Origin: Plectrocnemia conspersa
Taxonomy: Eukaryota > Arthropoda > Insecta > Trichoptera > Polycentropodidae
Direction: 5' to 3'
Length of the DNA stretch: 64,000 bases
NCBI GenBank assembly: GCA_009617715.1
Contig: VTFK01000152.1
Span: 372,001-436,000, forward strand
The position numbers and the translations under genes are program-made. The stretch's first letter is position 1. Each line of letters begins with the position of its first letter. Below the pieces are notes generated by a model that did not search any database, had not been told where the DNA came from, and was given only the letters and a program-made list of their open reading frames with translations. Shown piece after piece: positions 1-11,689 of the stretch.

Positions 1-167
1 CTAATTTAACTATTACAAGCTATAAAAAAACAACAGTAAATCAGAATTTGCTCGTGACAATTAAGAGCACGAGTGTTCATAGGTATACCTATCATTCAAT
101 GGAGTGCTAAAAAAATTAGATTTTGCAAAGAACCAATGCTAGTGTTTATTATATTATTAAATTAGTG

Positions 168-189
168 TATATATATATATATATATATA
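168..189. repeat. (TA)n microsatellite
   Basis: An uninterrupted run of about 11 TA dinucleotides, visible directly. Confidence 0.9.
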
Positions 190-1628
190 ACTCTGAACAT
201 TTACAAATATTTAAATTCATTATAACCAGCACTAATTTTTCTTATCTGGAGAATAATTAATTATGTATATTATTTTGCCTTAATTAGGATACTCCCAAAT
301 ATACATATAATGATTAAAATTTGCTCTTCTCACAACTGCTATCTATAGTACATTATAATGTTTCAGTAGCTCCAAAACTCCTTATAATTCTTACTTTGAT
401 TAAAACAGTTAATCACTGGCTAAAAAATGTACTTAAATTTTGTCAAGGGGTCATAAATACAAATATTAAGTAAATCATATAATATGTATTTAATTCGAAA
501 CCTGAAATTTCCGAAGCATTGTTAGTTGGCCAACAATAAGACCAATAATGGCGCTTGAATGCGGTTTGTCTTTACATACAATGGTACCGCATTCACTTAG
601 GTAAATTGCCGGTTACAGATCCAAAGATAACCCGCGGTTTCTAATAATAAAACCACCTCGGAGACTTTTCAAAAATTTCCTCCTCTATCCAGACAGGAGG
701 TTGTATAACGAGGACAATCCCTAACGGCGAACAATCGCCCGCTTGTACCTCAAGTCTTCCGACTAAATGTGCATATTGTTTCTACTTTGAAAGCTTTTGT
801 TTTCCCTCAAGAACGCTTTACGAGTTTGGAATTACTCGGGAAATTCAGACTTCATGCAAACTAGTTTACCTAAAGCAATATTTTAACGTGCATTAAGATA
901 AGTCGGGGAGATTACGATTAAAATCGATTACGCGTTGGCAGCATTTCTAAGCTATCGCCCTAATGAAATCTAAGCTGCTTGTTGTGGATATATGATCCAA
1001 AGTATGTTAATCTCAAGTAGTAAATAAGGGTTAAAATTTAGAAAGCCTGTAAAATACTCAAACTTATTTGGTAACTTATGTTTTAAGTGAGATAATATGC
1101 ATTGCGAGACATTTTGTAATACATGGCTGTAAAAATCGAATACAAAAAATTCTATACATAAATCACATATAAATAAACGAGTGTTTTGAAGATCAGAAAT
1201 AGGTAAAAAGTTTTTTTTGTATATATGTCAGCTGTTAAATTAACTTGGAGACTCTGAAGTATTTTTTTTTTAAAAGTTATCTTAATATGTTGATTACTAA
1301 TGAGGATGAAAAATAAAAACAAATTTAACAATTTTTTGTTACTAACTTAAAAATACAGAAAAATATATATGTATATATTGATTATTTAAAATACCTGTAT
1401 TTTATTTGAAAGTATTTTAAATTAAAATCTGTGTTGCAAAATGCACGAAATTTCAATAATGTATTTATTGGCATTTTTTGGTGATAATTATGACATAATA
1501 TGGATATTATTATATTACAAAATAAAATCATTAGATATTTGCTTTAAGATATATTTATTCTGCGTGAATATCTTAGTAAATTAATATTAAAATTATCTAT
1601 ATGTGTATTTGGACTTGTCCAGCGTATC

Positions 1629-1672
1629 TATGGGTCGATCGGCAAGAGATTAATTACACGCCAACTGACCAG
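1629..1672 (+). repeat. short dispersed motif, copy 1 (mate at 6316)
   Basis: About 40 bp with the core TCGATCGGCAAGAGATTAAT followed by a CCAACTGACCA-type block. A close relative (TCGATCAGCAAGTGATTAAT, then CCGGTCCATCCA) occurs at 6316-6356 on the same strand. Both lie within about 1 kb of LINE reverse-transcriptase scraps, so they may be untranslated parts of that retrotransposon family, but this is unproven. Confidence 0.45.
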
Positions 1673-2670
1673 TTGTAAGATTTACAGTTTATGAATCAAG
1701 GAATTTATGAAAATATTAATTCGGGGTACTTTAAATGCGCTACATATAATAAATACTGCTAAAGTTTTAACATCTGATAGTCTTTATGTTTGTTGATACA
1801 TTTATATTTCGACTTGTCAAAGACGCTTTGCATCTTAAATTACGATTAAGTTAATCGCTTTCTTATTTATGAAGCTGAATCGCGCATGTATTATTTTTGT
1901 TAGGATAGCATATTATTATGTTTTATTGATGGACCAGGTGTCCTTAAAAAAATAAATTTTAATCTAACGGTATTTAAATAAGAAACAAATATTTTATGCT
2001 TGATTAGTATCAAAAATAAATATTTATTTCAAGATTAAAATATGAAAAGATACATAAGTACATGCTGCTGGTTGAAAAACTAATTGTTTGTTAACAACAA
2101 CAAAAATATTAAATAAGATTATTATTAATAAAAAAAACATGAACAAATATGTGAATATTATAAAAACTTTTCACAAAGGGAAAAAATATTTATTTAAATT
2201 ATTAGGCTGAAGACTAATAATAACTTTTTTCTTAACAAGGGACCTGGAGCCTCTGAAGCATGACGTGCTTACGCATTTTAATATCATACTTAAATTTAAT
2301 TTGGTCTTGTATTAGTCTGATTTTGGAGTTTAGTGGTTCAATATGGTTTCGTGTAATAATTTGATAATATATTTCGGTATAATAATAGCAATATTCTTTA
2401 TTAATTGGCTTTAAAAATATACGATTTTCTTAGGAAAGTATATAAAGTTGTGTTATATATTATTTTTTTTGTTTTATTTCTGAATGACTTGAACTTTACT
2501 AATGTTACTGGGAAAACTTATGTCAATATCAGTTTAAATAGCTGTTAATGGGCTTTTTCTGTTAAATATCGGTCTTAGGGTCGCAATGGCAGCATGTCCA
2601 TGATATGTGTAGTGAGATTATGCTTGGAGTATTAAAATATTTGACGCTCGCCTTTTATTTAATTCAGTTT

Positions 2671-3190
2671 TTAGTTTTTTAAATGTAGAGGCAAGTATTG
2701 TCTACGCGTTATAATATATTGCTTTAATTTTTTTTGGTTTATTAAAATAAAATAGTTAATTAAGTTTTGTAAAGATTTTTGTATCCTAATTTTAATTAGT
2801 TTAAGACCGTAATAATGTATCATGACAACTTTGCCGTTAGCGTACAACAATATTTCATTATTTAAAAAAATGTCATAAATATATATAATGACAAGGAACG
2901 GTCCAAACAAGCTACATTGCTTGAATTTTACGCAGTATCGAGAGTTTGTTATTTAGCGAAACAATATAGCTTAAATATGAACGTATTATGCGTATAAGAT
3001 AATCACGGGATCTATATTTAAATCATTTTAAGGTTAAGCCGTCTTGCCAAATGGTGTTAAATGCTTTTTCTATGTCCAGAATTATTAATCCTGTACTTTT
3101 AAATGCTGTAATTAATTAGTCTTGTAATTTGGTGGGTCATGAATGCATTTTTTGAAAAGCTAATTATAATTTTGCTACTGTGAAAATATT
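2671..3190 (-). pseudogene. non-LTR retrotransposon reverse transcriptase remnant
   Basis: Decayed reverse transcriptase of the Jockey/CR1 type, read right to left. Near 3092-3033 the - strand reads LIILDIEKAFNTIWQDGL, which is RT motif A with its catalytic aspartate in the usual D-x-x-x-A-F-D-T-V-W setting. Upstream, another frame gives THQITRLINYSI, matching the conserved block that precedes motif A in these LINEs. From 2910 to 2671 a frame reads an IIYIYDI block (usual LYINDI) and then LLYANG where the family has the YADD/FADD motif C. The catalytic YxDD is therefore destroyed. Frameshifts and stops separate the pieces and most of the ORF is missing. It is a dead insertion with no host function implied. 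Confidence 0.8.
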
Positions 3191-3324
3191 TTAGGCGCTA
3201 TTAAATATTTTTTTTAGCATCCACAATATTTTTAGGGTTGGATCATTTTGGTTTTTAATTTTTTAAGTCATTACTATTGGACCTAATTTGACTGGGAATA
3301 ATCATGATTTAGAAATTCATATAT

Positions 3325-3361
3325 GCTGTTCAGCTCAATTGTAAAAGTTGAGCTGAACAGC
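3325..3361. repeat. perfect 14-bp hairpin
   Basis: GCTGTTCAGCTCAA at 3325-3338 and its exact reverse complement at 3348-3361 are separated by 9 nt. The function is unknown. It could be the tip of a foldback element or a template-switch inversion. Confidence 0.85.
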
Positions 3362-4784
3362 GACTTACTGACGACCGATTACGTGCTACTGCAATACGCG
3401 AAGACAATGGACTAAAGCTATTGTATAAAGCTATTTTTAATAACATGATGAATTTAATTAATATTCAATAAATAATGAGCTTCAATATATCTCAGGCGTA
3501 GCTGGGGAATAAAGCTAGTATATTTTACAATGTGGCAACATTATAATTAAAAATAAATTCAAGTGGTTATTATCGTTTTTTTCTAACTGATCGTAAGGTT
3601 TCTTAGAAAGCTAGATTTTGAATTATATCATTTTTTTGTCTATTAGAATTCTTCTACCATCACACTTAACGCAAAAAATATTATAAAAAATTAGGCACTG
3701 AAAAGCACTCAACGCTCAATAACAATTTGTTTTAGAAATCAAGTTAAGTGCATGTGGCGCACCTCGCATACTTGCACTTTGCTGAAGATGCACTTTTACA
3801 ATGGAACGCCCTCGCATATTCTTCGCTAGACCTGAACGAATATACGATTCAACCATATTTACTACGTATGCAAAAATTTAAAACTATCTGAGTGCTTTGT
3901 TTCTCACTATCCACAACCACTAGAAATCCATATCTTTAGTATAATTATAATGTTCATCAGTGGCAAAGTAGTTATTTTAGCTACACAATATATCCATTAA
4001 TTTGCATGCGGAAATTTGTTACATGAAATTGTATTTATATGAATCTGACGCGGGATGTTTTTGATTAATTTTGCTGTATGAACGAGATGCTTAAAATTTA
4101 ATATGCAATTATAATTATTTACTATTACACGTACATGTTATTAGTTGTATGATTTTGATAAATTTATACGAATATATGACATATTTTGCTTTGTGTGAAT
4201 ATCAAAAAACTATTATTTATTAATGTTAGAAATTTAAATTGTAACAAACAAACATTTAAAAACTCTTAAAATATAAAGAACAATGTGCAAACAGAATTTT
4301 TAAGCAAAACCTAATTAAAAGTGGATGAACCAATATCATTATCACGCCAAAATAATACACATTGTCCTTGTTCAGGTCATTATGGCTGATCTCCCCCTAA
4401 GAATACCAAAAAAATGTTAACAAAATTGCTTGTCCATGTGCAATTTCAGTTCAAAGACTTGCGACAAAAAAAAGTAAATATATCTTTTAATTTAATTGGT
4501 TGAATTTAATTTGAACACAATTCGTTGACCATTATTCATATAAAAAGAGTTCGAAAAAACACACCAGAATATTTTATTCGTATCGATTTATTTGATAAAC
4601 ACTAATTAACAATAAACTTATACAGTACCTTTATACAAAGCGTCTATTTGACTGGCAAGTCAAACTGATTCGGACTTTTAATCCATATATTTTATATATA
4701 AATATATTATTTATATATACAATATATTGAATTTTACAAAAAAAAAATCGGCAACCACAGCAACCAAAAACAGTAGTGCTGTTA

Positions 4785-5285
4785 AGTTTTACTGGTTCGG
4801 CAATTTAAAGAAATGGTTCTAAAGGTTTGAATCAAATTTTTGTTTGGAAGACAAGCCTAAAAGTAGGACATCAAAAACCATCGATAATACTGCATAGTTG
4901 CAGTAATTGAAGCCAATACATAGATGTCGATTCAGTAGCTAACAGATAAGACATAATATTCATGGTCTAGCATTCAAAGAAGTTTAAAACATATTGGGAA
5001 GGCGTGTGGATTTCACGCGCACTAAGCGACGAGAACAAGGCGACGCGCCTGCCTCATACTGCGAGAATCACGCTTAATACTCTCGGATAGAAAACTGTTG
5101 CTCACCCACCATATTCTTCCGATGTAGCACCATCAAATTACCATTTATTTTAGTCTCTACAACATAATTTAGATGCTAAAAAATGTTAGTAAGGTTAAAA
5201 CATTTCTTTCTGAATATTTTAACTCAAAGCCAGTCTTGCTTGCTTGGATCGATGGAAGAAAGTTGTATCTGTTTATATTTGTAAA
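4785..5285 (+). pseudogene. mariner transposase remnant, internally deleted
   Basis: A broken mariner-family (Tc1/mariner superfamily, DD34D group) transposase. Near 4814-4890 the translation reads RFESNFCLEDKPKSRTSKTI, matching the mariner block F-x-L-E-D-K-P-R-S-G-R-P that follows the helix-turn-helix. Near 4950-5025 come sequences resembling the second HTH and the -SLKHIGKA- linker. After a jump that removes the first catalytic aspartates, 5103-5150 reads HPPYSSDVAPSNYHLF, the hallmark mariner segment whose S-D-V-A-P-S-N corresponds to S-P-D-L-A-P-S-D. The usual last catalytic aspartate of that motif is N. Then 5215-5270 reads LSEYFNSKPVLLAWIDGRKL, the C-terminal block. Several stops and frame changes separate the pieces. 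Terminal repeats were not found. Confidence 0.8.
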
Positions 5286-5579
5286 ATCATATAAAATAAA
5301 TTTGTTATTGTAGAAATACTGAAATCTAGAAATCTGTGTATCTTTAATATATTGATTTTCTACTTATATTATTAGGTAAAAATTCAGAAATACCAGCTAA
5401 AAAATATAAAGCGCTACTGTAAGAGCCAAACAAATATTAAGAGTTCTTATAATACACTTTTTAGTATATAATTTTAATGCTATAACCGGTCAATACGAAA
5501 TAAACTTTAGGAGAATAATTAATGGTGGGTGTTCTAGGTGCAAATTTCCAATAATATAGATTATTTATTAGCATTGAAA

Positions 5580-5860
5580 ATTCATCGGACGAAACTTCAC
5601 ACTTTGGAACTTTCAGGGGCGGGAACAAAAAAAACATCCCGTTGCCCTCGTCTCTGCGTTTGAATTTATAATCCCCGACAGACGCATCGGGGGCGTTAAA
5701 TATTTGACGAACTTCTTCGAGCTTTCAAAGCTCGGGTCCATAAATAACGTCCGCGATCACCTACGGCCGGCCGTAATTCAGATTTTCCCCAAGTTTGCAG
5801 ATAACTCACGACCCATATCCCAACGGGGAGTAATCCCTAACTCAAAAAAAAAATATTAAA
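5580..5860. other. GC-richer non-coding island
   Basis: About 280 bp of clearly higher GC, including a GGCCGGCC-type block and a small CGAGCTTT/AAAGCTCG hairpin near 5719. No frame is convincingly coding. It may be conserved regulatory DNA. Confidence 0.35.
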
Positions 5861-6034
5861 TTAAACACAACTTCTATTTATATCTGAATATTTGATAAAA
5901 ATAGTTTACCGTCATTTAGTGTAATCCTTTAAAATCCGTTTAAAATAGTATTTGGGGAATAAAATTATTAGCGAATAGTTTGTTTTGCGCAGTTAATATT
6001 GATGCGTTAATTTTATTATGAATGTATGGGTCTT

Positions 6035-6230
6035 CTGATGTTAGATATAGATAAAGCTTTTGACACAGTATGGCATGCCAGTTTGATTCATAAAATATAC
6101 AAATACAAAACCGCTGATTTGATTCACTACGCTTATAATTAATAAAAATATGTTGTTTCAATAAATAATAAACACTTGATATCGCGTTAATTCCTCCTTA
6201 TATTGTATACGAATGATATACTAAAAATAA
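6035..6230 (+). pseudogene. LINE reverse transcriptase fragment
   Basis: On the + strand 6040-6105 translates to LDIDKAFDTVWHASLIHKIY, an excellent RT motif A with the catalytic aspartate present, then stop codons. The same frame goes on to VVSINNKHLIS and LYTNDI, the degraded region before motif C (usual G-VPQGS...LYINDI). The fragment is about 65 codons long and holds two adjacent stops and further breaks. It belongs to the same broad Jockey/CR1 type as the remnants at 2.7, 13.6, 36.9, 42.5 and 56.8 kb. Confidence 0.8.
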
Positions 6231-6315
6231 AATAATCTTGTCAAAAGTGTTTTAAGCACATTATTTATTTATTCCACGTAAACACTGGTGCAAGTACAAC
6301 GGTGAACCTCCACCA

Positions 6316-6356
6316 CTGGTCGATCAGCAAGTGATTAATTATCTGCCGGTCCATCC
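6316..6356 (+). repeat. short dispersed motif, copy 2 (mate at 1629)
   Basis: Shares TCGATCRGCAAGWGATTAAT and the following C-rich block with 1629-1672. It lies just downstream of a + strand RT fragment. Confidence 0.45.
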
Positions 6357-6399
6357 ACTTGCGTACTCGCCCAGACAACTGATATTCGAATAAACTCAC

Positions 6400-8600
6400 A
6401 ATCACATAATCTGTTAGGGTAATTTAGAAGTGTTAAATTGAAATTATTAATCGGAAATTTTTCCTATTAATTAAACTAAGATTTTAATAAACTATATAAA
6501 AATCATAAAAGAGTACATTAAAAAAATATAACTAAAAATAAGTTTTTATTTTTTATGTTATCCTAATAAAAATCTTGGTATTTCAAACAGCGTGCATTAA
6601 AATTATGTTATTATTTATTCTAAAATAATACAGTATATATTAATAAAAGTTATGCACTTATATCAGTAAAAAAATAATTAAATTCAGTTTTGTACCAATT
6701 ATTAATTATTCATGTTGGATACAATTGCGAAAACAAACCATTTTAAGAAAAACAACTGACTGGTCCTAGCTTAATTAAAAATATTGTATATATACTTCTT
6801 TTTACATATGTATAATATTCATGTCAAAAATTAAAACTAGCACGATCAAGTTTTAGGCCGTTGTAGCCAGATAACGAGCTTGGATCCCTTTGGGAAATTT
6901 TGTAAATTCCATTACATAATTCGCAATGCATTATATGTGTGTGTTTGAGCAAAAGTTGGTTGAATGTTAACGTCACGTATTACTACTGCTGTTGCTCTTT
7001 GACGTCGTTTTTGATATGTTTTAAAGTTTGAACGCAATTTGTATTGTGAACGGTCGTGACACGCAACGCTGGATAGGCAAACTTCTTCGTTTAACCAAAC
7101 AATTGTTTTTGTGTGTTTTGTGTTTCTATTTTTTTAAATAAAATGAAGCACGCTCTTGCAATGCACAAAAATAACAAGAAAAGTTTAAAGCAGCTCTAGA
7201 AGATGTCACAAGTTAAATTGAACAATAATATGTTTTATAAAATGTGATATATAATACACACATCTACAATATATATTCTACACATAGAAACACAGAGGTA
7301 GTACTTAAATTTAAATAATTTAAATGAAAATATTTAATGGATTTTTTAAATGACTTATATCTTAAAAATAAATGTGTATTAGTATTATTTTAAATACAGT
7401 AATAATATGTTAAAAAAGTTCTAAATTATTATTTAAATATTATACATTTTTTTAGATTGAATTTTTTTAATATTGGTCTAAGGGGCGTAATGGCAGGAAG
7501 TCGTTTTCTTTAAAGTTCAAAGTGTAGTTTGTATATTTTTTTTGTTTAATTTTCTTCTCTATTGTTATTTAGTTCACGCTGGAAAGGCAGTGGCAAAGCT
7601 TGTCTATGTTAAAAAAAATAATATATGTGTTATAGTGAAGGTGTATAACAAGTGAAGTTATATTTTCACTGACGTTTAAGTGAAAGCATATCTAAATATA
7701 GCTATAGCTTTTAATTTGACTGTCCGATTTGGTCCAACCGTGTAGTCATCCCGAATCTCCAAGAGTTCAACTCTATCCTTGATAAAACTTGGAGACTACT
7801 GTGGGGGTCTATTTATATTTATATGTGTTTATTCAGATTTATTATGCCCAAAACTTGGCGGAGTGACGGATTCTCTTGACTGGCAACCTCCGGCGCACTC
7901 GCACGGTTGCGGGCCCGCACCCCGTTATTTTTATTAATAAACATGTAGCTTCTTATATACTTCAATAAAAATACTACTACAGCGGTTCAATCAATGTCTA
8001 ACTGCCACCCGTCAACTACGACAACGCTTTATTATATTTTAAACTGTTATGATTTTAAAAAGTATAATTATAAAAATAAATGCGCACACTGTCTACGTTT
8101 CGTACACATGTATCGATTGCGTTTTAAAACAATAATTATTTAACTAAAATGTATTTAAAAAATATTTTTTAATTGTATTATAAGTTTCTTACAAAACCGT
8201 TTTAAATAAATTTCGACATTGTTAACTGCGGTTAGAGAAAGCTCCACAATTGATTAAATACACCCACAGGGACAAAACATATAGCATATATTCGTTGATA
8301 TCAAGACGAGCTACAACAGCGTTGAACAATATAACTATACAATACAATAGAAGAGTTCAGTATTTCATGAAAACTCGTCAACATTGTTAAATTAACAATG
8401 GAAATTGTGAAATGCTGGCTATGAATACAAAAATGATTCTCGGATGATTTTTGTACTTTCAACGGGCTGAGACAATGCTATGCTCTTGTATTACATTTTT
8501 TTTCAATATGCCCCATGAAAATGTAAGCCGAGACTCTAAGGTAATTAGCAAGACAATAAGAATCATATACACAAGGGTATTTGAATAATTTAAATACATT
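6400..8600. other. non-coding stretch with repeat scraps
   Basis: AT-rich DNA without a supported gene. Near 7474-7500 the text 'ggtctaaggggcgtaatggc' closely resembles 'ggtcttagggtcgcaatggc' near 2572, so a dispersed repeat is present in both places. A GC-richer block at about 7690-7930 could be the end of a mobile element, but no family was recognised. Confidence 0.4.
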
Positions 8601-8608
8601 AATATGAA

Positions 8609-8861
8609 TTAAATGCCTTTGTCGTGGATACTGAACCAATTTACAAACGAAGTATCGCGAGGAAGATTTTCAGGCGTTGTTGATATATGTACCAAAGAAC
8701 TTTCTGATGTCGTCAAGTATATTAAAATAAAATGTTTTACAGTCTGATATTTGTTCTGCATTAAGACCGGCAAAGTGGTTAACATTATTAGTAACATTAC
8801 AAGCACAAAGTTGGTGACTAATACTTAAAAGATGGACTCTAGTAATTTTACGGATAAACAT
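8609..8861 (-). pseudogene. unidentified coding-like remnant
   Basis: Two overlapping - strand frames (8861-8670 and 8806-8609) give protein-like text, for example SHQLCACNVTNNVNHFAGLN and, after a frame change, ENLPRDTSFVNWFSIHDKGI. The balanced composition in an AT-rich setting suggests an old frameshifted coding fragment, perhaps of a transposon. No family was recognised, and chance is a real alternative. Confidence 0.25.
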
Positions 8862-9851
8862 CGTAATAAATATTAAAGTGTAACATACATCTAAGTCATA
8901 TTTGTAGGTAAAGGGAATATAAAATTATTTTCATAATTAAAAATGAAAATCATATAACATTATTCTTCAAAATTATTTTGAAAAATACTTATTATAAAAG
9001 TAATGTTATTTTTTCATTAATATTAAAAAATGTGAGGTTGAAATTTTTTATGTAATTACATTACAAAGCAAACTACTTTACTAATTGTACTCGGTATAAC
9101 GACTAAAGTTAAACCAATATTCTAAGTTAATATTTTACTTGCGCTATTTTATTCATTTTAGAATGTAAAATATTGGTTTAGCAAGGAGGGTGGTAAACGC
9201 GCCAGAAATTAAAATGGCTCTGCGGCCAGCAAGTTATATTTCTACTGCAAATATTTTTTCTCCCTTTCTGCTCGAACGAATTTTAATACTAAATCATTTA
9301 CGAAACATAACTCATAAAAGCGATGATTTGTAGCTTTTTTAATATTCATAAAAATATTCATGAAATAGTCGTAAATTACAAAACTCGTAAAACTAAAATA
9401 TGCACAGTAAAAAGTATTTTAAAAATAAAACACAAATTAGTACTCTAATTTGATTGAGTATTATTTTATGTCCACTTTTTTTTTTTGACATTTGTTTTAT
9501 GTCAAAATTTCGACGATATTAACCACTATTTTCACAAAAAATTAAGGCAAAATATCAACACTTTTAAAAAACAACCAATGTCTAAACATGTTATTTATAA
9601 ACTTCACGTTAAACTGATTAAACAATGCATGTATAATTTTTTTTTATAATTATATGCTTATATCTTCTTTCTTGAAATAAAAAATTTAAATATTCCAGAA
9701 AAATATTTTTTCTCTCATATTTCGTATTATTATAAATAATTTTGTATAAAAGTTTTAAATTCCTCGTGTTTTTGTTAAATCCAAATTGATCACAGACGCA
9801 ATACTGCAATAAAGAATGTATAATTCTAGAAACTGTTGACCATTAGCGACC

Positions 9852-9957
9852 CTTTTTTTACACGGGAAGGAGCTTAGAGCTTGTGTTTTTGTGGCGTTTT
9901 TTTACACGGGAAGATTGAGCAGCTCATATTAAAAAAACGCCACAAAAACACAAGAGC
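9852..9957. mobile_element. small foldback element
   Basis: Left arm 9880-9903 and right arm 9931-9954 are exact reverse complements over 24 bp (core TTGTGTTTTTGTGGCG). A direct repeat 'ttacacgggaag' occurs at 9859-9870 and 9902-9913. The structure suggests a small foldback or MITE scrap. Target duplications were not identified. Confidence 0.6.
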
Positions 9958-10450
9958 AAACGCATCACGTGCATACACAGAATAGATATTATCAAGTCTG
10001 AGGTTAGAATGTGGATGATATAATAATTTATTACATTATCCAAATTTTAATCTCTGATCAGCTGAATTTTGAATTTAAAAAAAATGCGTTAGTTGCAAAT
10101 CGTCATTCGAGTGATACATTTGTGATTTTTTTTTTTTAATAATATTTTTTTAGTATTATTAAAGTATGTATATATTTAATTATGTTAAGATTAGGTGATA
10201 AATATGAGAAAATTGTAAATAAAAATATTAAAAATATTATCTGAAAGACTAGCAATGCAAGAAAGTGTTCAGGTTGTTTTTATTTTTCACTTTTTTCTAT
10301 GTTTTATTTTTATTATAATATTAGTTTATTATGTTTATATTTTTTTGGCAAAAAAGAAGTATTTTCTGTAAAAAAATATTTTTGTGATAATGGTTGTAAT
10401 GTAATATAATCAGAATCAACATTACATAAAATGAATTATGAAAATTTAGG

Positions 10451-10560
10451 CAACACGATAGATGAGTGGTATAAGACGCTTACTATTGACCTGAAAGATC
10501 TGGGCTCAAACCCCAAAATTTCTGTTGCGTTTGCTGAATTATATAACTATAATTTCGATC
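10451..10560 (+). mobile_element. tRNA-derived SINE head
   Basis: The stretch has an A-box-like GATGAGTGGTATAAGACGC near 10461 and a B-box-like GGGCTCAAACCCC near 10502-10514, spaced as in a tRNA-type RNA polymerase III promoter. The 5' and 3' ends do not pair into an acceptor stem and no CCA context is seen. It is therefore better read as the head of a SINE than as a functional tRNA gene. The tail is not defined. Confidence 0.6.
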
Positions 10561-10839
10561 GATCATTACTTATTTGCTTTACTTAGATTTTCTTCATCTC
10601 ACAGATAAATATCGTGATGATTAATTGAAGTCAAGCTAAGTTGCTTATATTAAGTATTGTATTTTTTTTTAAAATGAGCTATTTCAGTTCAGAGATAGTG
10701 TCTTATATGTATTAAAATAAAATGCCTTGATCTGGGAAATCTGCAGATAGTAATACGTTACTGGAAGATTAAAAAGGGCAAACAGTCGACGAGTTGTTGC
10801 AATAACTCCAACTTTATCCTTCTACCCCTAAAAGTAATC

Positions 10840-11335
10840 AAAACCGCAAAATATGAATGGCAAAGTTTACAGAAAAGGTTAAAGCAGACCCTTCGCTAAT
10901 CCGCGACTGTAAATCGCCGTTTAAGCGCAAGGAAGGGCTTCCACGTTTCGTGCATACCGCAAACTGCCTTAATTTAACTAAAACTGTGACGCATAACCGT
11001 TACGGGGACGACAGCCTTTTCGTGACGCGTAATTACGCATGTCCACGAGTCTTTCGGAATTTCCGCTGCTGGAAAAATTAGAAATTATACTCGAAAAAGG
11101 CGTACGTATTGTCACCGTCATCGGAAGGGTGGAATTCACTTTCGTGCTCGTTTTATCGAGGCCGAGATAAACAGGGGGATGCCGGTGGGTCGGGCAAAGT
11201 GACCGCAGCGCCCAGGGCGAAGGGCGCGCTGTGGCCCTGGACGCCGGGAAAAATAAAGGTCCGCCGCGGACCTACTTATTCCGACCGTGCGGAACAATGG
11301 AGAATCGGACACATTTTGCGGCGATTCATTTCGAC
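10840..11335. other. GC-rich non-coding island
   Basis: About 500 bp of strongly elevated GC and CpG. Two frames are open by chance (10857-11081 and 11109-11429), but their translations look like GC-skewed noise, with no splice context or recognisable domain. A conserved regulatory or CpG-rich element is the better reading. Confidence 0.4.
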
Positions 11336-11689
11336 CTATATGTATTCATGTATGTATGTAGGCGCTTTTTGTGAAAGTCACTATATGTATGTTAATACAA
11401 ACATACAATATATACTCCTGTCGAATTAGGGCAACTTGCTATTTTCTAGATTGAACTCAAAATAATTCCGTTATTTTGTTTTATTACTCTTGTCAAGGTT
11501 TTTGCTTTAAATAAGTGTTTATCTTATTAAAACCCAGAAAATCATTAGAGCAAGGCTATTTACCCAGCGACTAGCGAATTCATTTAAAACTCCAAAATGT
11601 AATCGGTAACAAAAAAAAATATATTTAAATACTAACCATTTGTTCTGAAAATCTCTTGATGTAAAAATACAAGAAAACGTTATATCAGG

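Larger units (their letters stand above)
1..2560. other. AT-rich non-coding DNA
   Basis: No reading frame here looks like a protein. The stretch is AT-rich background with a short (TA)n run near 168-189 and one GC-richer island near 530-960. The island lacks a long open frame and could be conserved non-coding DNA; that is inference from base composition only. Confidence 0.6.

Noticed and set aside
11109..11429. 106-codon + strand open frame
   Set aside because: It lies in a GC-rich island, with no domain, biased residue use and no splice context. Stop-poor composition explains the openness.
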